Shown here: positions 54,655-61,129 of the stretch, in pieces
Layout: every line of letters begins with the position of its first letter
Numbering within the stretch: position 1 is the stretch's first letter
Assembly: GCF_934330165.1 (NCBI RefSeq)
Contig: NZ_CAKRGI010000006.1
Location: forward strand, 1 to 64,000
DNA length: 64,000 bases
Reading direction: 5' to 3'
Origin: an uncultured Mediterraneibacter sp.
GTDB lineage: Bacteria > Bacillota > Clostridia > Lachnospirales > Lachnospiraceae
Program-made: the position numbers and the translations under genes
Notes under the pieces: generated by a model
Database searches by the model: none
The model's input: the letters and a program-made list of their open reading frames with translations, nothing else
Told to the model about the DNA's origin: nothing

Positions 54655-57165
54655 CTATTTCATCTCCTTGTCAAGAAAATCAAATAATGTCGGAGTCTCA
54701 ATCTCGTCCTCTGCTTCTTGAAGATATCCCACCCCGTCCCTGAAATAATCAGGGTTGAGCTCAATTCCGTATCCTCTCCGATGCATCTTGACTGCCGTCA
54801 TTGGAACTGTCCCAAGTCCACTGAACGGATCCAGCACAAGATCTCCCTCATTGCTGTACCGGTTGATGATCCGCTCCACAATATCCAGCTGAAGCGGGCA
54901 CACATGCATTTGCATCCTTCTCCGGCTCTGTGTTGTGTTCAGGGTTCTCATCCTGTTAATATCATCCCACACTTCTCCCTGATTCCAAGATCCCGGAGCA
55001 ACTATCATGAAAACAGCTGGTAGTTTTCCCTCCCTGTCAAGTTCCTCTGCTAGAGCAACATGCTCTTCATAGTTATAGACTGACTCCCGACTATATTTCC
55101 GGTACACCTTCTGAAGGCTCTCTACGGATACTTTTTTAATTTCATCTTTGCTGACCAGCCGGTCCCCTGATGATCTCCAATAAGCATGAGCATCAATCTG
55201 CCACTGTGCCCTGGTATATTCCTGCTTGCTTTTCTTAACCGGGACATCCGCATAAGCTGTCGAGCGGTCTGTTGGCAACTTTCGGAATAACAGAACATAC
55301 TCTGGACAACCAACTCCCATCTTGGAACCGTCTTTGCACTGCTCCGTCCATCCAAGCCGGTAAGTCTGATTATTTTCTCTCACTACATCCGTCACAACGG
55401 TGATCATCCCGAAATACTGGAACCCATGCTTCATATAGTGTTCAATGCACAGTGCGTGGAATGGCTCGATGGTTGGCATTCCTGTACCGGTTGTATTCCC
55501 GAATAACACTCTGTCTTTTACATGGATCGCCGCAACACGCCCTGGTTTTAAGATCCGGAGAAGTTCAGGTGTCAGATAATCCATCTGTTCAAAAAACTTT
55601 TCTGTATTCTCGTTATGTCCAAAATCATTGTAATTTGCAGAATACTCATAATGATTTCCGAAAGGAATCGAGGTATGGATCAGATCAACGCTGTTGCTCT
55701 TCATCCTTCTTGTCTCCTCCACACAATCATCATGTACCGCTGTATAGTTCTTTCCTTCTACTCTCACGATCTCAACTCCCATCTTTCTTTCCAGTTTCTT
55801 CTCCATGCCTGCTGCCGATAATCCGTATTTCTTCACAATCTCAACCATTTTTTCAACCATGTGGTTGTGGTTCTTCCACTTTTCCATCAGTACTTCCTTA
55901 ATTCCCCGTTCATTCTCCATGTAAATGATATCGATCACAACCTGATCTTTCTGCAGAAAACGGTAACATCTGTGGATTGCTTGAATAAAATCGTTAAATT
56001 CATAGTCAATTCCAAGGAAGATCTCCCGGTGACAGTATCTTTGGAAGTTGCATCCTGAACCGGAAAGAGATTTCTTTGTGGCAAATAATCTCGTTTTGCC
56101 CTGTGAGAAATCAATAACCCTCTGTTCTCTTGTGTCATAGTCCTGTGAGCCGTAAATATCTACTACTTCTGGCAGCGCTTTCTTTATTGCATGACGTTCG
56201 CTTTCCAAATCATGCCACAGAACAAAATGATCTTTCGGGGATACTTCCACTATTTCTTTCAATTTTTCTACACGCTGGTCAATGCTCTCTCGCTTCACCT
56301 GTGCCGCCTCTTTCAGTCCTGCTGCCGCTTCGTTGAATAATGCCGTCTGTCCGTTCTTCTCTTCTGCCTTGCCGTATACGGTCGGCAGTTCATGCCAGTT
56401 TACCTGAAGCGGCGGCAGTTCATATCCGACATCGGAATATTGTGGATTGAGATCAGACGGCTTTGTGATAAATAACGCCCAGGAACTCACCCACAACCAA
56501 AATTCATCTTCCATGTTCGGATATAAGGTCAGGTTATTTGCCTTTGTGGAATCCCTTTGGAAGAATCTCGTCAATGCCTGTCCTGTGTCCATTACTTCCA
56601 AATAGCCAGCATAATGGATCAACTCCTTGTATTTGTTCGGTGAAGGCGTTGCTGTCGCAACCAGCTTATACTTCACATTCTTGAACTTATCTAAGAATGT
56701 CTGATAGGTCTTACTTCCGAAAGATCTAAGCACGCTCGCTTCATCCAGTGATGTTGCTGTAAAATATTCCGGTGCAATGTCCCCATCCCTCACCCTTTCA
56801 TAATTGGTCAGTAGAATACTCTCCTCTGCATCCTTTACTTCCTGCATATTTCTGACATATCTTGGTCTTTCATATCCAAGTACGTTCACAGCATCCTGCG
56901 TGAATTCTTGTTTTACTCCAAGCGGAAGAACAATCAACGCCTTGCCGCCCTCATGGTCTATCGCCTGTTTGCAGAATTCAATCTCCTGCACTGTTTTTCC
57001 AAGTCCAAAGGATTCAAATAATGCTCTTCTTCCACCCTTCAATGCCCATGCAACCGCATCTGCCTGATGTGGCTTCAATGCTTTATTGATCCGTTCTCTT
57101 TCTACGCAGAACCCGCTTTCTGTTGCAAGTTCAATCTTTGTTCTTAAAAAATCTATGTATTCCAT
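54655..57165 (-). CDS. Helicase-DNA methyltransferase fusion protein
   Basis: 836 aa. N-terminal SNF2-like helicase (about 25-440): RRALFESFGLGKTVQEIEF (Walker A), TSLDEASVLRSFG (motif II), KLVATATPSPN, and QAIHRCYRFLQ (motif VI). C-terminal beta-class methyltransferase (about 460-830): motif IV VDLIHTSIPFGNHYEYS and motif I DPFSGLGTVPMTAVK-GYGIELN. Motif IV reads SIPF where SPPF/Y is usual; phage relatives share this variant. Likely a self-methylating anti-restriction or replication factor. ATG at 57165 preferred over a TTG at 57171; no strong SD. Confidence 0.88.
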   Translation of the reverse strand: MEYIDFLRTKIELATESGFCVERERINKALKPHQADAVAWALKGGRRALFESFGLGKTVQEIEFCKQAIDHEGGKALIVLPLGVKQEFTQDAVNVLGYERPRYVRNMQEVKDAEESILLTNYERVRDGDIAPEYFTATSLDEASVLRSFGSKTYQTFLDKFKNVKYKLVATATPSPNKYKELIHYAGYLEVMDTGQALTRFFQRDSTKANNLTLYPNMEDEFWLWVSSWALFITKPSDLNPQYSDVGYELPPLQVNWHELPTVYGKAEEKNGQTALFNEAAAGLKEAAQVKRESIDQRVEKLKEIVEVSPKDHFVLWHDLESERHAIKKALPEVVDIYGSQDYDTREQRVIDFSQGKTRLFATKKSLSGSGCNFQRYCHREIFLGIDYEFNDFIQAIHRCYRFLQKDQVVIDIIYMENERGIKEVLMEKWKNHNHMVEKMVEIVKKYGLSAAGMEKKLERKMGVEIVRVEGKNYTAVHDDCVEETRRMKSNSVDLIHTSIPFGNHYEYSANYNDFGHNENTEKFFEQMDYLTPELLRILKPGRVAAIHVKDRVLFGNTTGTGMPTIEPFHALCIEHYMKHGFQYFGMITVVTDVVRENNQTYRLGWTEQCKDGSKMGVGCPEYVLLFRKLPTDRSTAYADVPVKKSKQEYTRAQWQIDAHAYWRSSGDRLVSKDEIKKVSVESLQKVYRKYSRESVYNYEEHVALAEELDREGKLPAVFMIVAPGSWNQGEVWDDINRMRTLNTTQSRRRMQMHVCPLQLDIVERIINRYSNEGDLVLDPFSGLGTVPMTAVKMHRRGYGIELNPDYFRDGVGYLQEAEDEIETPTLFDFLDKEMK

Positions 57166-57225
57166 TTTCAAAAGGAGCCGATATATCTTTGCCCGGCCGG
57201 AGCTCCGCCTCCTTTCTTAAAAATT

Positions 57226-57366
57226 TTACTTAAATCTCTTTCCTTTTTTTACTTTTTTCCGCTTTCTTTTTGTTCCGGCATACATAAATGCCGCCATATT
57301 TCCCTGCTTGTATCCGATTGACTGCTTTCTGTGACTGTTATAGCTGTGTTTCACATCCTGTGCCAT
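57226..57366 (-). CDS. Basic 46-aa phage protein
   Basis: MAQDVKHSYNSHRKQSIGYK, a short helix, then TKRKRKKVKKGKRFK. Very basic, probably nucleic-acid binding. TAATG overlap with the RNase H-like gene and AAGGAG 10 nt upstream. Confidence 0.62.
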   Translation of the reverse strand: MAQDVKHSYNSHRKQSIGYKQGNMAAFMYAGTKRKRKKVKKGKRFK

Positions 57367-57803
57367 TAGATTTCATCTCCTTCCATAAATGCCTGAAGCG
57401 TCTGCTTATACTCACTATCTTTCTCCCACACAACCTCTACCTTGTGCTTGTCCTTCTCTTGTAGAAACAACTGCCACAGCTCACGGTTCTGCACTTCCTT
57501 ACCTGCAGACCGTTTCCACTCCGCACGTCTCCACTTCTCCGGGTTATTTGCCTGGATCATATTTTTTATATACGTGTTCTCTATGTAGAAGATAATATGG
57601 CATGACTCCCGAAATCTCTGGAATGCCCGGATCATTGCCAGCAGGACACTTCGGTTATAGGTTGTCTCAGCTTCCTCTCCCTGTATGAACAGGTCTTTCA
57701 CTTCACCGTTTTGCTTAGTAAATACTAAGGCTGCAGCATATTTCCCATCCCGGACAGATGGTCCATGGATGGTTGTCTCTATGTAAACTCTGACCGTCTT
57801 CAT
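57366..57803 (-). CDS. RNase H-like phage protein
   Basis: 145 aa. RVYIETTIHGPSVRDGKYAAALVF, TYNRSVLLAMIRAF and CHIIFYIENTYIKNMI...W...EWKRSAGKEVQNRELWQLF follow the RNase HI strand-helix order, but the first catalytic Asp is replaced (YIETT), so activity is uncertain. AGGAGG SD; 3 bp after the rep gene. Confidence 0.68.
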   Translation of the reverse strand: MKTVRVYIETTIHGPSVRDGKYAAALVFTKQNGEVKDLFIQGEEAETTYNRSVLLAMIRAFQRFRESCHIIFYIENTYIKNMIQANNPEKWRRAEWKRSAGKEVQNRELWQLFLQEKDKHKVEVVWEKDSEYKQTLQAFMEGDEI

Positions 57804-57806
57804 TTT

Positions 57807-58568
57807 TTAAATCCTCCTGTTCAGCCGGATCAGCGTGTATCTCCGGTACTTAAATCCTGTGGCCGGATTGATCCCTTCATGGCTTTTCGCCACATAATAC
57901 CCTTGCGGCACGTGGATCTTCTTTGGCCATCTCGCCAGCCGCTTCTTTTTCGGTGGCTTTAACGGCATATTCTTGGAGGTGCTGTAGCTGGATTCACTGA
58001 GCCGTGGCTTTTCCCTGCTGCCGTCTTCTTTCTTTTCTCCTACTTTTTCACTCTTCGTGATATAGGATGCAAGCTGTGAGCAGTTTTCTTCGTAATATTT
58101 GCTCTTTTCCAACTGCTCTGCGTAAATTCCACCATGTAACCAACACTCCTCCACCCAGCGGATCGTGTCCCGGCATCCGGTTATGATCAGATGGATATGC
58201 CATGCCCCTTTTGTTCCCCGTTCAATATTCCGGATCCACCGCAGTTCGATCTCCTCTTTCCGGTATCTCCTTCGGAGCTTGTCCATCAGCTTCGTAAAAT
58301 CTTTCTTCGCTTGTGCCATGTCCGGTGGTCTTGCGTCCACCCTGTACGTCAGAGTCAAAAAGTAGTCCTTTTTGCCAAAATACTCCAACAGGCGGTGACG
58401 TGCCGTCTCTGCCTTATTCATGGCATTCACGATCGCCATCTGTTCCTGGGTCGGCTTTCTCTTCTTTTCTCTCGGTAATCCTTTTGCACCATATCTTCCG
58501 TCATGGTACTCTTTTACTTCTTTCACATCCCCATCCCGGAATGTATGTATTACTCTTCTCGTAGCCAT
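57807..58568 (-). CDS. HUH-type Rep-like replication protein
   Basis: 253 aa. Motif I YFLTLTYR, motif II GAWHIHLIITG (H-hydrophobic-H metal pair) and motif III LASYITKSEK (Tyr with downstream Lys) in proper order and spacing for a single-Tyr HUH endonuclease. Basic C-terminus. Such proteins nick one strand for rolling-circle-type initiation, mostly in plasmids and ssDNA phages and in some Firmicutes prophages. The SD is AGAGGG, followed by atacgg and ATG; this stretch is complementary to the loop of a predicted antisense RNA upstream. Confidence 0.84.
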   Translation of the reverse strand: MATRRVIHTFRDGDVKEVKEYHDGRYGAKGLPREKKRKPTQEQMAIVNAMNKAETARHRLLEYFGKKDYFLTLTYRVDARPPDMAQAKKDFTKLMDKLRRRYRKEEIELRWIRNIERGTKGAWHIHLIITGCRDTIRWVEECWLHGGIYAEQLEKSKYYEENCSQLASYITKSEKVGEKKEDGSREKPRLSESSYSTSKNMPLKPPKKKRLARWPKKIHVPQGYYVAKSHEGINPATGFKYRRYTLIRLNRRI

Positions 58569-58581
58569 CCGTATCCCTCTA

Positions 58582-58679
58582 ACTTTAATATCTTTATCAA
58601 GTGCGAAAACGGGAAAAAATCCCCGTATTTCTTGACTTTCCGGCTCACAGATGCTATCATATATATGACTTTAATATCT
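58582..58679. repeat. Duplicated 12-mer ACTTTAATATCT upstream of rep
   Basis: Identical copies at 58582-58593 and 58668-58679, flanking the inverted repeat. Possible Rep-binding sites (iteron-like). Confidence 0.5.
58632..58660 (+). promoter_or_regulatory. Counter-oriented promoter upstream of rep
   Basis: TTGACT (58632-58637), 17-nt spacer, TATCAT (58655-58660), on the strand opposite to all neighbouring genes. The same hexamer pair and spacing occur at the repressor promoter (60173-60201). Confidence 0.6.
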
Positions 58680-58694
58680 GTGAGACAGAAAGTC
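58634..58694. repeat. 19-nt-arm inverted repeat upstream of rep
   Basis: GACTTTC-cgg-CTCACAGAT (58634-58652) and ATCTGTGAG-aca-GAAAGTC (58676-58694) pair in 7 + 9 bp around a 23-nt AT-rich loop. Candidate origin cruciform for the HUH protein or a regulatory stem in the rep mRNA leader. Confidence 0.6.
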
Positions 58695-58736
58695 TTGCGT
58701 CTAACACTTCCGTATCCCCGGAAGTGTTATTTTTTT
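58667..58736 (+). ncRNA. Predicted antisense small RNA controlling rep
   Basis: From the start implied by the TATCAT -10, about 70 nt run to an intrinsic terminator (AACACTTCC/GGAAGTGTT, 58703-58728, then seven T). A 5' hairpin (GACTTT/AAAGTC) comes first. The terminator loop contains TCCGTATCCC, perfectly complementary over 10 nt to the rep SD-start segment at 58577-58568. It is also fully antisense to any leader read through from upstream genes. Prediction only. Confidence 0.5.
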
Positions 58737-59056
58737 CTTCTTTTTTCGTAGATCCTTGTCCCGATATGGAGCATGTATGCTGTCACTGCTATACATGTTC
58801 CTGTGATCAGCTCCCCTTTTATGACCGAGATATCCTGCATTAGTACTTCCGTGGTCTCTATCTTTGCACACATCACGATCAGGTCTACAAGGATAATCCC
58901 TTCCAATGCTCCCCGGAGCAGTCTCAGATTTCCTCTTATGCGACTATCACGTATTCTTTCCCTTTTTCTTCTGCCAGTCTCTCTGCTGTAGCCTTCGCTT
59001 CTTCGTAAGTCCCACGTTTGCAGGCCATTTCCCCGCTCTTCCATCTTATGATCCAT
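58727..59056 (-). CDS. Possible small membrane protein, unknown function
   Basis: 109 aa if started at 59056 (GAGG upstream), ending in two hydrophobic segments (LEGIILVDLIVMCAKI; GELITGTCIAVTAYMLHIG) and RIYEKRRKK. The N-terminal half overlaps the next gene out of frame for 120 bp, so a shorter form starting at the TTG at 58906 may be the true one. Confidence 0.5.
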   Translation of the reverse strand: MDHKMEERGNGLQTWDLRRSEGYSRETGRRKRERIRDSRIRGNLRLLRGALEGIILVDLIVMCAKIETTEVLMQDISVIKGELITGTCIAVTAYMLHIGTRIYEKRRKK

Positions 59057-59094
59057 ATATGTTCTTCCTCTCTTCTTCCGATTCTCTGACTCAT
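58936..59094 (-). CDS. 52-aa phage protein
   Basis: MSQRIGRREEEHIWIIRWKS, then EMACKRGTYEEAKATAERLA and EEKGKEYVIVA. The ATG overlaps the preceding stop (ATGA) and has GAAGGA upstream. Small alpha/beta protein without recognised family. Confidence 0.6.
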   Translation of the reverse strand: MSQRIGRREEEHIWIIRWKSGEMACKRGTYEEAKATAERLAEEKGKEYVIVA

Positions 59095-59378
59095 ATCATT
59101 GCATCCTTCATAAAGCGTTCCACAGCGGCATCCCACTCTTCCATCAGCCTGATCTCCATCTTTGGCCGGAGCAGATCCGAATCTGTAATGACCTCCATCA
59201 GCTTTGCGGTCTGCTCCGCAGTAAAATCGTATTTCTCTGCACGTATTGTCCTGATTACCGACTGCCTGTACAGTTTTTCACGAGTTTCCCGGTCTTCCAC
59301 TTCCCGTACCTTCTGCATAATGTACCGGTGCATTCTTACCACAAAGGAAGCAAACTCATCATTACTCATTTTTTTCAT
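59091..59378 (-). CDS. Helical phage protein of unknown function
   Basis: 95 aa from the ATG at 59378 (AGGA upstream), beginning MKKMSNDEFASFVVRMHRYI. Largely alpha-helical. Overlaps both neighbours. Confidence 0.66.
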   Translation of the reverse strand: MKKMSNDEFASFVVRMHRYIMQKVREVEDRETREKLYRQSVIRTIRAEKYDFTAEQTAKLMEVITDSDLLRPKMEIRLMEEWDAAVERFMKDAMI

Positions 59379-59625
59379 ATAAATATCCTGTCTCCTCATA
59401 CAGCTTTTTGGGACTAATGTAGTAATTAATTCTTCCCTTTTTGCTGTCCATCTCCTGCACGTCTGTAACCTGCTTCCCTTTCCTGATTGCGACTCCAATG
59501 TTAAGCCAGCCTGCAATAATACCGGCTCGAACCCAGGCAGGATTCTTTCCGTACGCTTTTGCAGCTATTGAAACTGGAACATGCCCCGGTTGAAATTCAA
59601 TGTTTTTCTCCTGTAAATGATCCAT
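59362..59625 (-). CDS. Excisionase/HTH-like phage protein
   Basis: 87 aa. VPVSIAAKAYGKNPAWVRAGIIAGWLNIGVAI resembles a winged-helix/excisionase-type DNA-binding helix pair, ending with a Tyr-rich tail (INYYISPKKLYEETGYLY). Early gene; a role in excision or early regulation is plausible. Confidence 0.66.
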   Translation of the reverse strand: MDHLQEKNIEFQPGHVPVSIAAKAYGKNPAWVRAGIIAGWLNIGVAIRKGKQVTDVQEMDSKKGRINYYISPKKLYEETGYLYEKNE

Positions 59626-59631
59626 CTCTTC

Positions 59632-59793
59632 TCACCCCACCTTTTTCTCATCCAGCTCTGCACATAATGCAAAGCCTTTTACCAATGCCAAAGCCTCCGG
59701 TTTTCTCTCCCTCGGAATCTTTTCAAGAATTTCCATCATTTCTTTTGCATCTTCTCTCTTTTTTTCAATACTTTCTCTGTATGTTCTTGTCAT
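59632..59793 (-). CDS. 53-aa helical phage protein
   Basis: MTRTYRESIEKKREDAKEMM, then EILEKIPRERKPEALALVKG and FALCAELDEKKVG. AAGGAG SD with 7-nt spacing; ATGA overlap with the previous gene. Unknown function. Confidence 0.7.
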   Translation of the reverse strand: MTRTYRESIEKKREDAKEMMEILEKIPRERKPEALALVKGFALCAELDEKKVG

Positions 59794-60077
59794 ATCTCTT
59801 CTCCTTTCTTCTTGTCTTTTTTCACTTGTTCTCCTATACTTTCCTTACAGGCATTACTGTGCCGAGTTTTTAGGAAACCACTAGTTTTTTTAGGGGAGGT
59901 TTTGCCTCCTCTAATTTCATGTAAGATTTCATGAAGCAATGCCGTCTGATACATAATCTCTTTCCCGATGATTGAATCTGGATCTACACATACCTGTCTT
60001 CGCCTTTTTTTCTTTTCTTTATTAATTTCATCTCTTTGCCTTTTGGCAAATAATGATATTTCTTCGTAAATACTCAT
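59790..60077 (-). CDS. First gene of the early leftward operon, unknown function
   Basis: 95 aa, basic and helical (MSIYEEISLFAKRQRDEINK; YQTALLHEILHEIRGGK). GAGG SD. It begins about 30 bp after the early promoter's start, in the position of an early regulator. Confidence 0.68.
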   Translation of the reverse strand: MSIYEEISLFAKRQRDEINKEKKKRRRQVCVDPDSIIGKEIMYQTALLHEILHEIRGGKTSPKKTSGFLKTRHSNACKESIGEQVKKDKKKGEEI

Positions 60078-60100
60078 CTCTCCTCACCTCGCTTCCGTTT

Positions 60101-60201
60101 CGTTTGAATACATCATATTCTCTTTTGAATACTTTGTCAATATATTTTTGTTGCGTTTGAAAACTTTTTATATTGACTTCATCTCTAAGTAGTGCTATCA
60201 T
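60101..60201. promoter_or_regulatory. Immunity switch: divergent promoters with three operator-like repeats
   Basis: Leftward early promoter: TTGACA (60140-60135), 17 nt, TATGAT (60117-60112). Rightward repressor promoter: TTGACT (60173-60178), 17 nt, TATCAT (60196-60201). The motif CGTTTGAATAC (60101-60111), CTTTTGAATAC (60122-60132) and CGTTTGAAAAC (60154-60164) recurs three times in one orientation; two copies overlap the early promoter and one lies between the promoters. Confidence 0.75.
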
Positions 60202-60222
60202 CAATTCAAAGGAGGTGTTTCT

Positions 60223-60591
60223 ATGACACAAGGAGAGCGAATTAAACAGGTTCGCAAATCTCTAAATATGACTATGGATCAGTTTGGTGGTAAAATTGGC
60301 GTTACAAAATCCACAATTTCTAATATAGAAAACGGAAATCGAAATGCCACTGAACATATGCTTAAATCCATCTGCCGTGAGTTCCGGGTAAATTACTTTT
60401 GGCTCACCGAAGAAAAGGGAGAGCCTTTCATCGATATCCCTGATACTGCTTTGGATGATCTTGCCGATGATTACGATCTTGATAATATAGATAAAAAGAT
60501 TATTCAGAAGTATCTGGAGCTGAGTGCTGATCAGCGTGACGTGATTAAAGCTTACCTTAGAAGTCTCTGCGAAGACGAAAAAAACGGGTGA
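60223..60591 (+). CDS. CI-like phage repressor (XRE HTH)
   Basis: 122 aa. HTH: MDQFGGKIGVTKSTISNIENGNRN, with the NYFWLTEEKGEPF hinge common in Firmicutes phage repressors. A short C-terminal helical dimerisation part (IIQKYLELSADQRDVIKAYL). No LexA-like protease domain, so induction must use another route (for example an antirepressor or cleavage by a separate protease). AAAGGAGG SD. Confidence 0.88.
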   Translation: MTQGERIKQVRKSLNMTMDQFGGKIGVTKSTISNIENGNRNATEHMLKSICREFRVNYFWLTEEKGEPFIDIPDTALDDLADDYDLDNIDKKIIQKYLELSADQRDVIKAYLRSLCEDEKNG

Positions 60592-60606
60592 TTCACCCGT
60601 CTTTTC
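60584..60606 (+). terminator. Small terminator after the repressor
   Basis: ACGGGTG-at-tCACCCGT followed by CTTTTCTG, overlapping the repressor stop and the end of the convergent 39-aa gene. Confidence 0.6.
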
Positions 60607-60712
60607 TGATGAAGTACTTATGTATGTATTGAAATATTTTGGCAAGATATTCTATCTTATCAATTTTTTCAATCATTTCAACAATGTACTTTTTGTAATC
60701 TTCGCTATTCAT
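60593..60712 (-). CDS. 39-aa phage peptide convergent with the repressor
   Basis: MNSEDYKKYIVEMIEKIDKI, then EYLAKIFQYIHKYFIRKDG: an amphipathic helical peptide. GGAGGTGG SD. Peptides of this kind next to phage repressors are common; some act as antirepressors, but nothing here proves it. Confidence 0.65.
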   Translation of the reverse strand: MNSEDYKKYIVEMIEKIDKIEYLAKIFQYIHKYFIRKDG

Positions 60713-60727
60713 GTGTATTCCACCTCC

Positions 60728-60771
60728 AAGATTTCCTTTCACTTAATTAACAGCTGATCAGCGGAAATCTT
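60728..60771. other. Inverted repeat ahead of the 39-aa gene
   Basis: AAGATTTCC (60728-60736) pairs with GGAAATCTT (60763-60771) and encloses the palindrome GCTGATCAGC. On the mRNA strand the stem ends just before the GGAGGTGG SD. A second inverted repeat, TGTCCA-N6-TGGACA, lies at 60789-60806. Confidence 0.5.
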
Positions 60772-60807
60772 ACGGAGATGGGAGGATTTGTCCACTATAT
60801 TGGACAC

Positions 60808-61005
60808 TTATTTGTAATCCGATTCATACAGATCTGATATTTTACATTTCAGTCCTGCTGCCAACTTCTCCAATGTAGCAAGTGTCGGATTAGAATTTTC
60901 ATCCATGAGCTTCTGCACCGTCGATTTTGGTACACCTGACATCATGGACACCTGACGCACAGTTAGGTTTTTTTCATATATTATTTTTTCTATTAAGATT
61001 TTCAT
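60808..61005 (-). CDS. Small XRE HTH protein (Cro-like)
   Basis: 65 aa, a lone HTH (NLTVRQVSMMSGVPKSTVQKLMDENSNPTLATLEKLAAGL). No SD is visible; TACTAT 4 nt before the ATG could be the -10 of a leaderless mRNA. Located between repressor and exonuclease genes. Confidence 0.8.
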   Translation of the reverse strand: MKILIEKIIYEKNLTVRQVSMMSGVPKSTVQKLMDENSNPTLATLEKLAAGLKCKISDLYESDYK

Positions 61006-61060
61006 GCTAATAGTATGCTGATTTTATAAATAAATTATTCATGTAAATTCATGATATAAA

Positions 61061-61071
61061 CGGCTTAGCCG
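61061..61071. promoter_or_regulatory. Possible operator between the Cro-like and exonuclease genes
   Basis: CGGCT-t-AGCCG, a G/C-rich inverted repeat in an otherwise AT-rich divergent intergenic region. Confidence 0.35.
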
Positions 61072-61129
61072 ATTATATAAATAATCTTGTGGTGTAGATT
61101 AAAGGAATGATTCAAAATAGGAGGCACTT

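Noticed and set aside
60028..60231. A 67-codon minus-strand frame across the immunity intergenic region
   Set aside because: It runs through both predicted promoters and operators and has no ribosome binding site.
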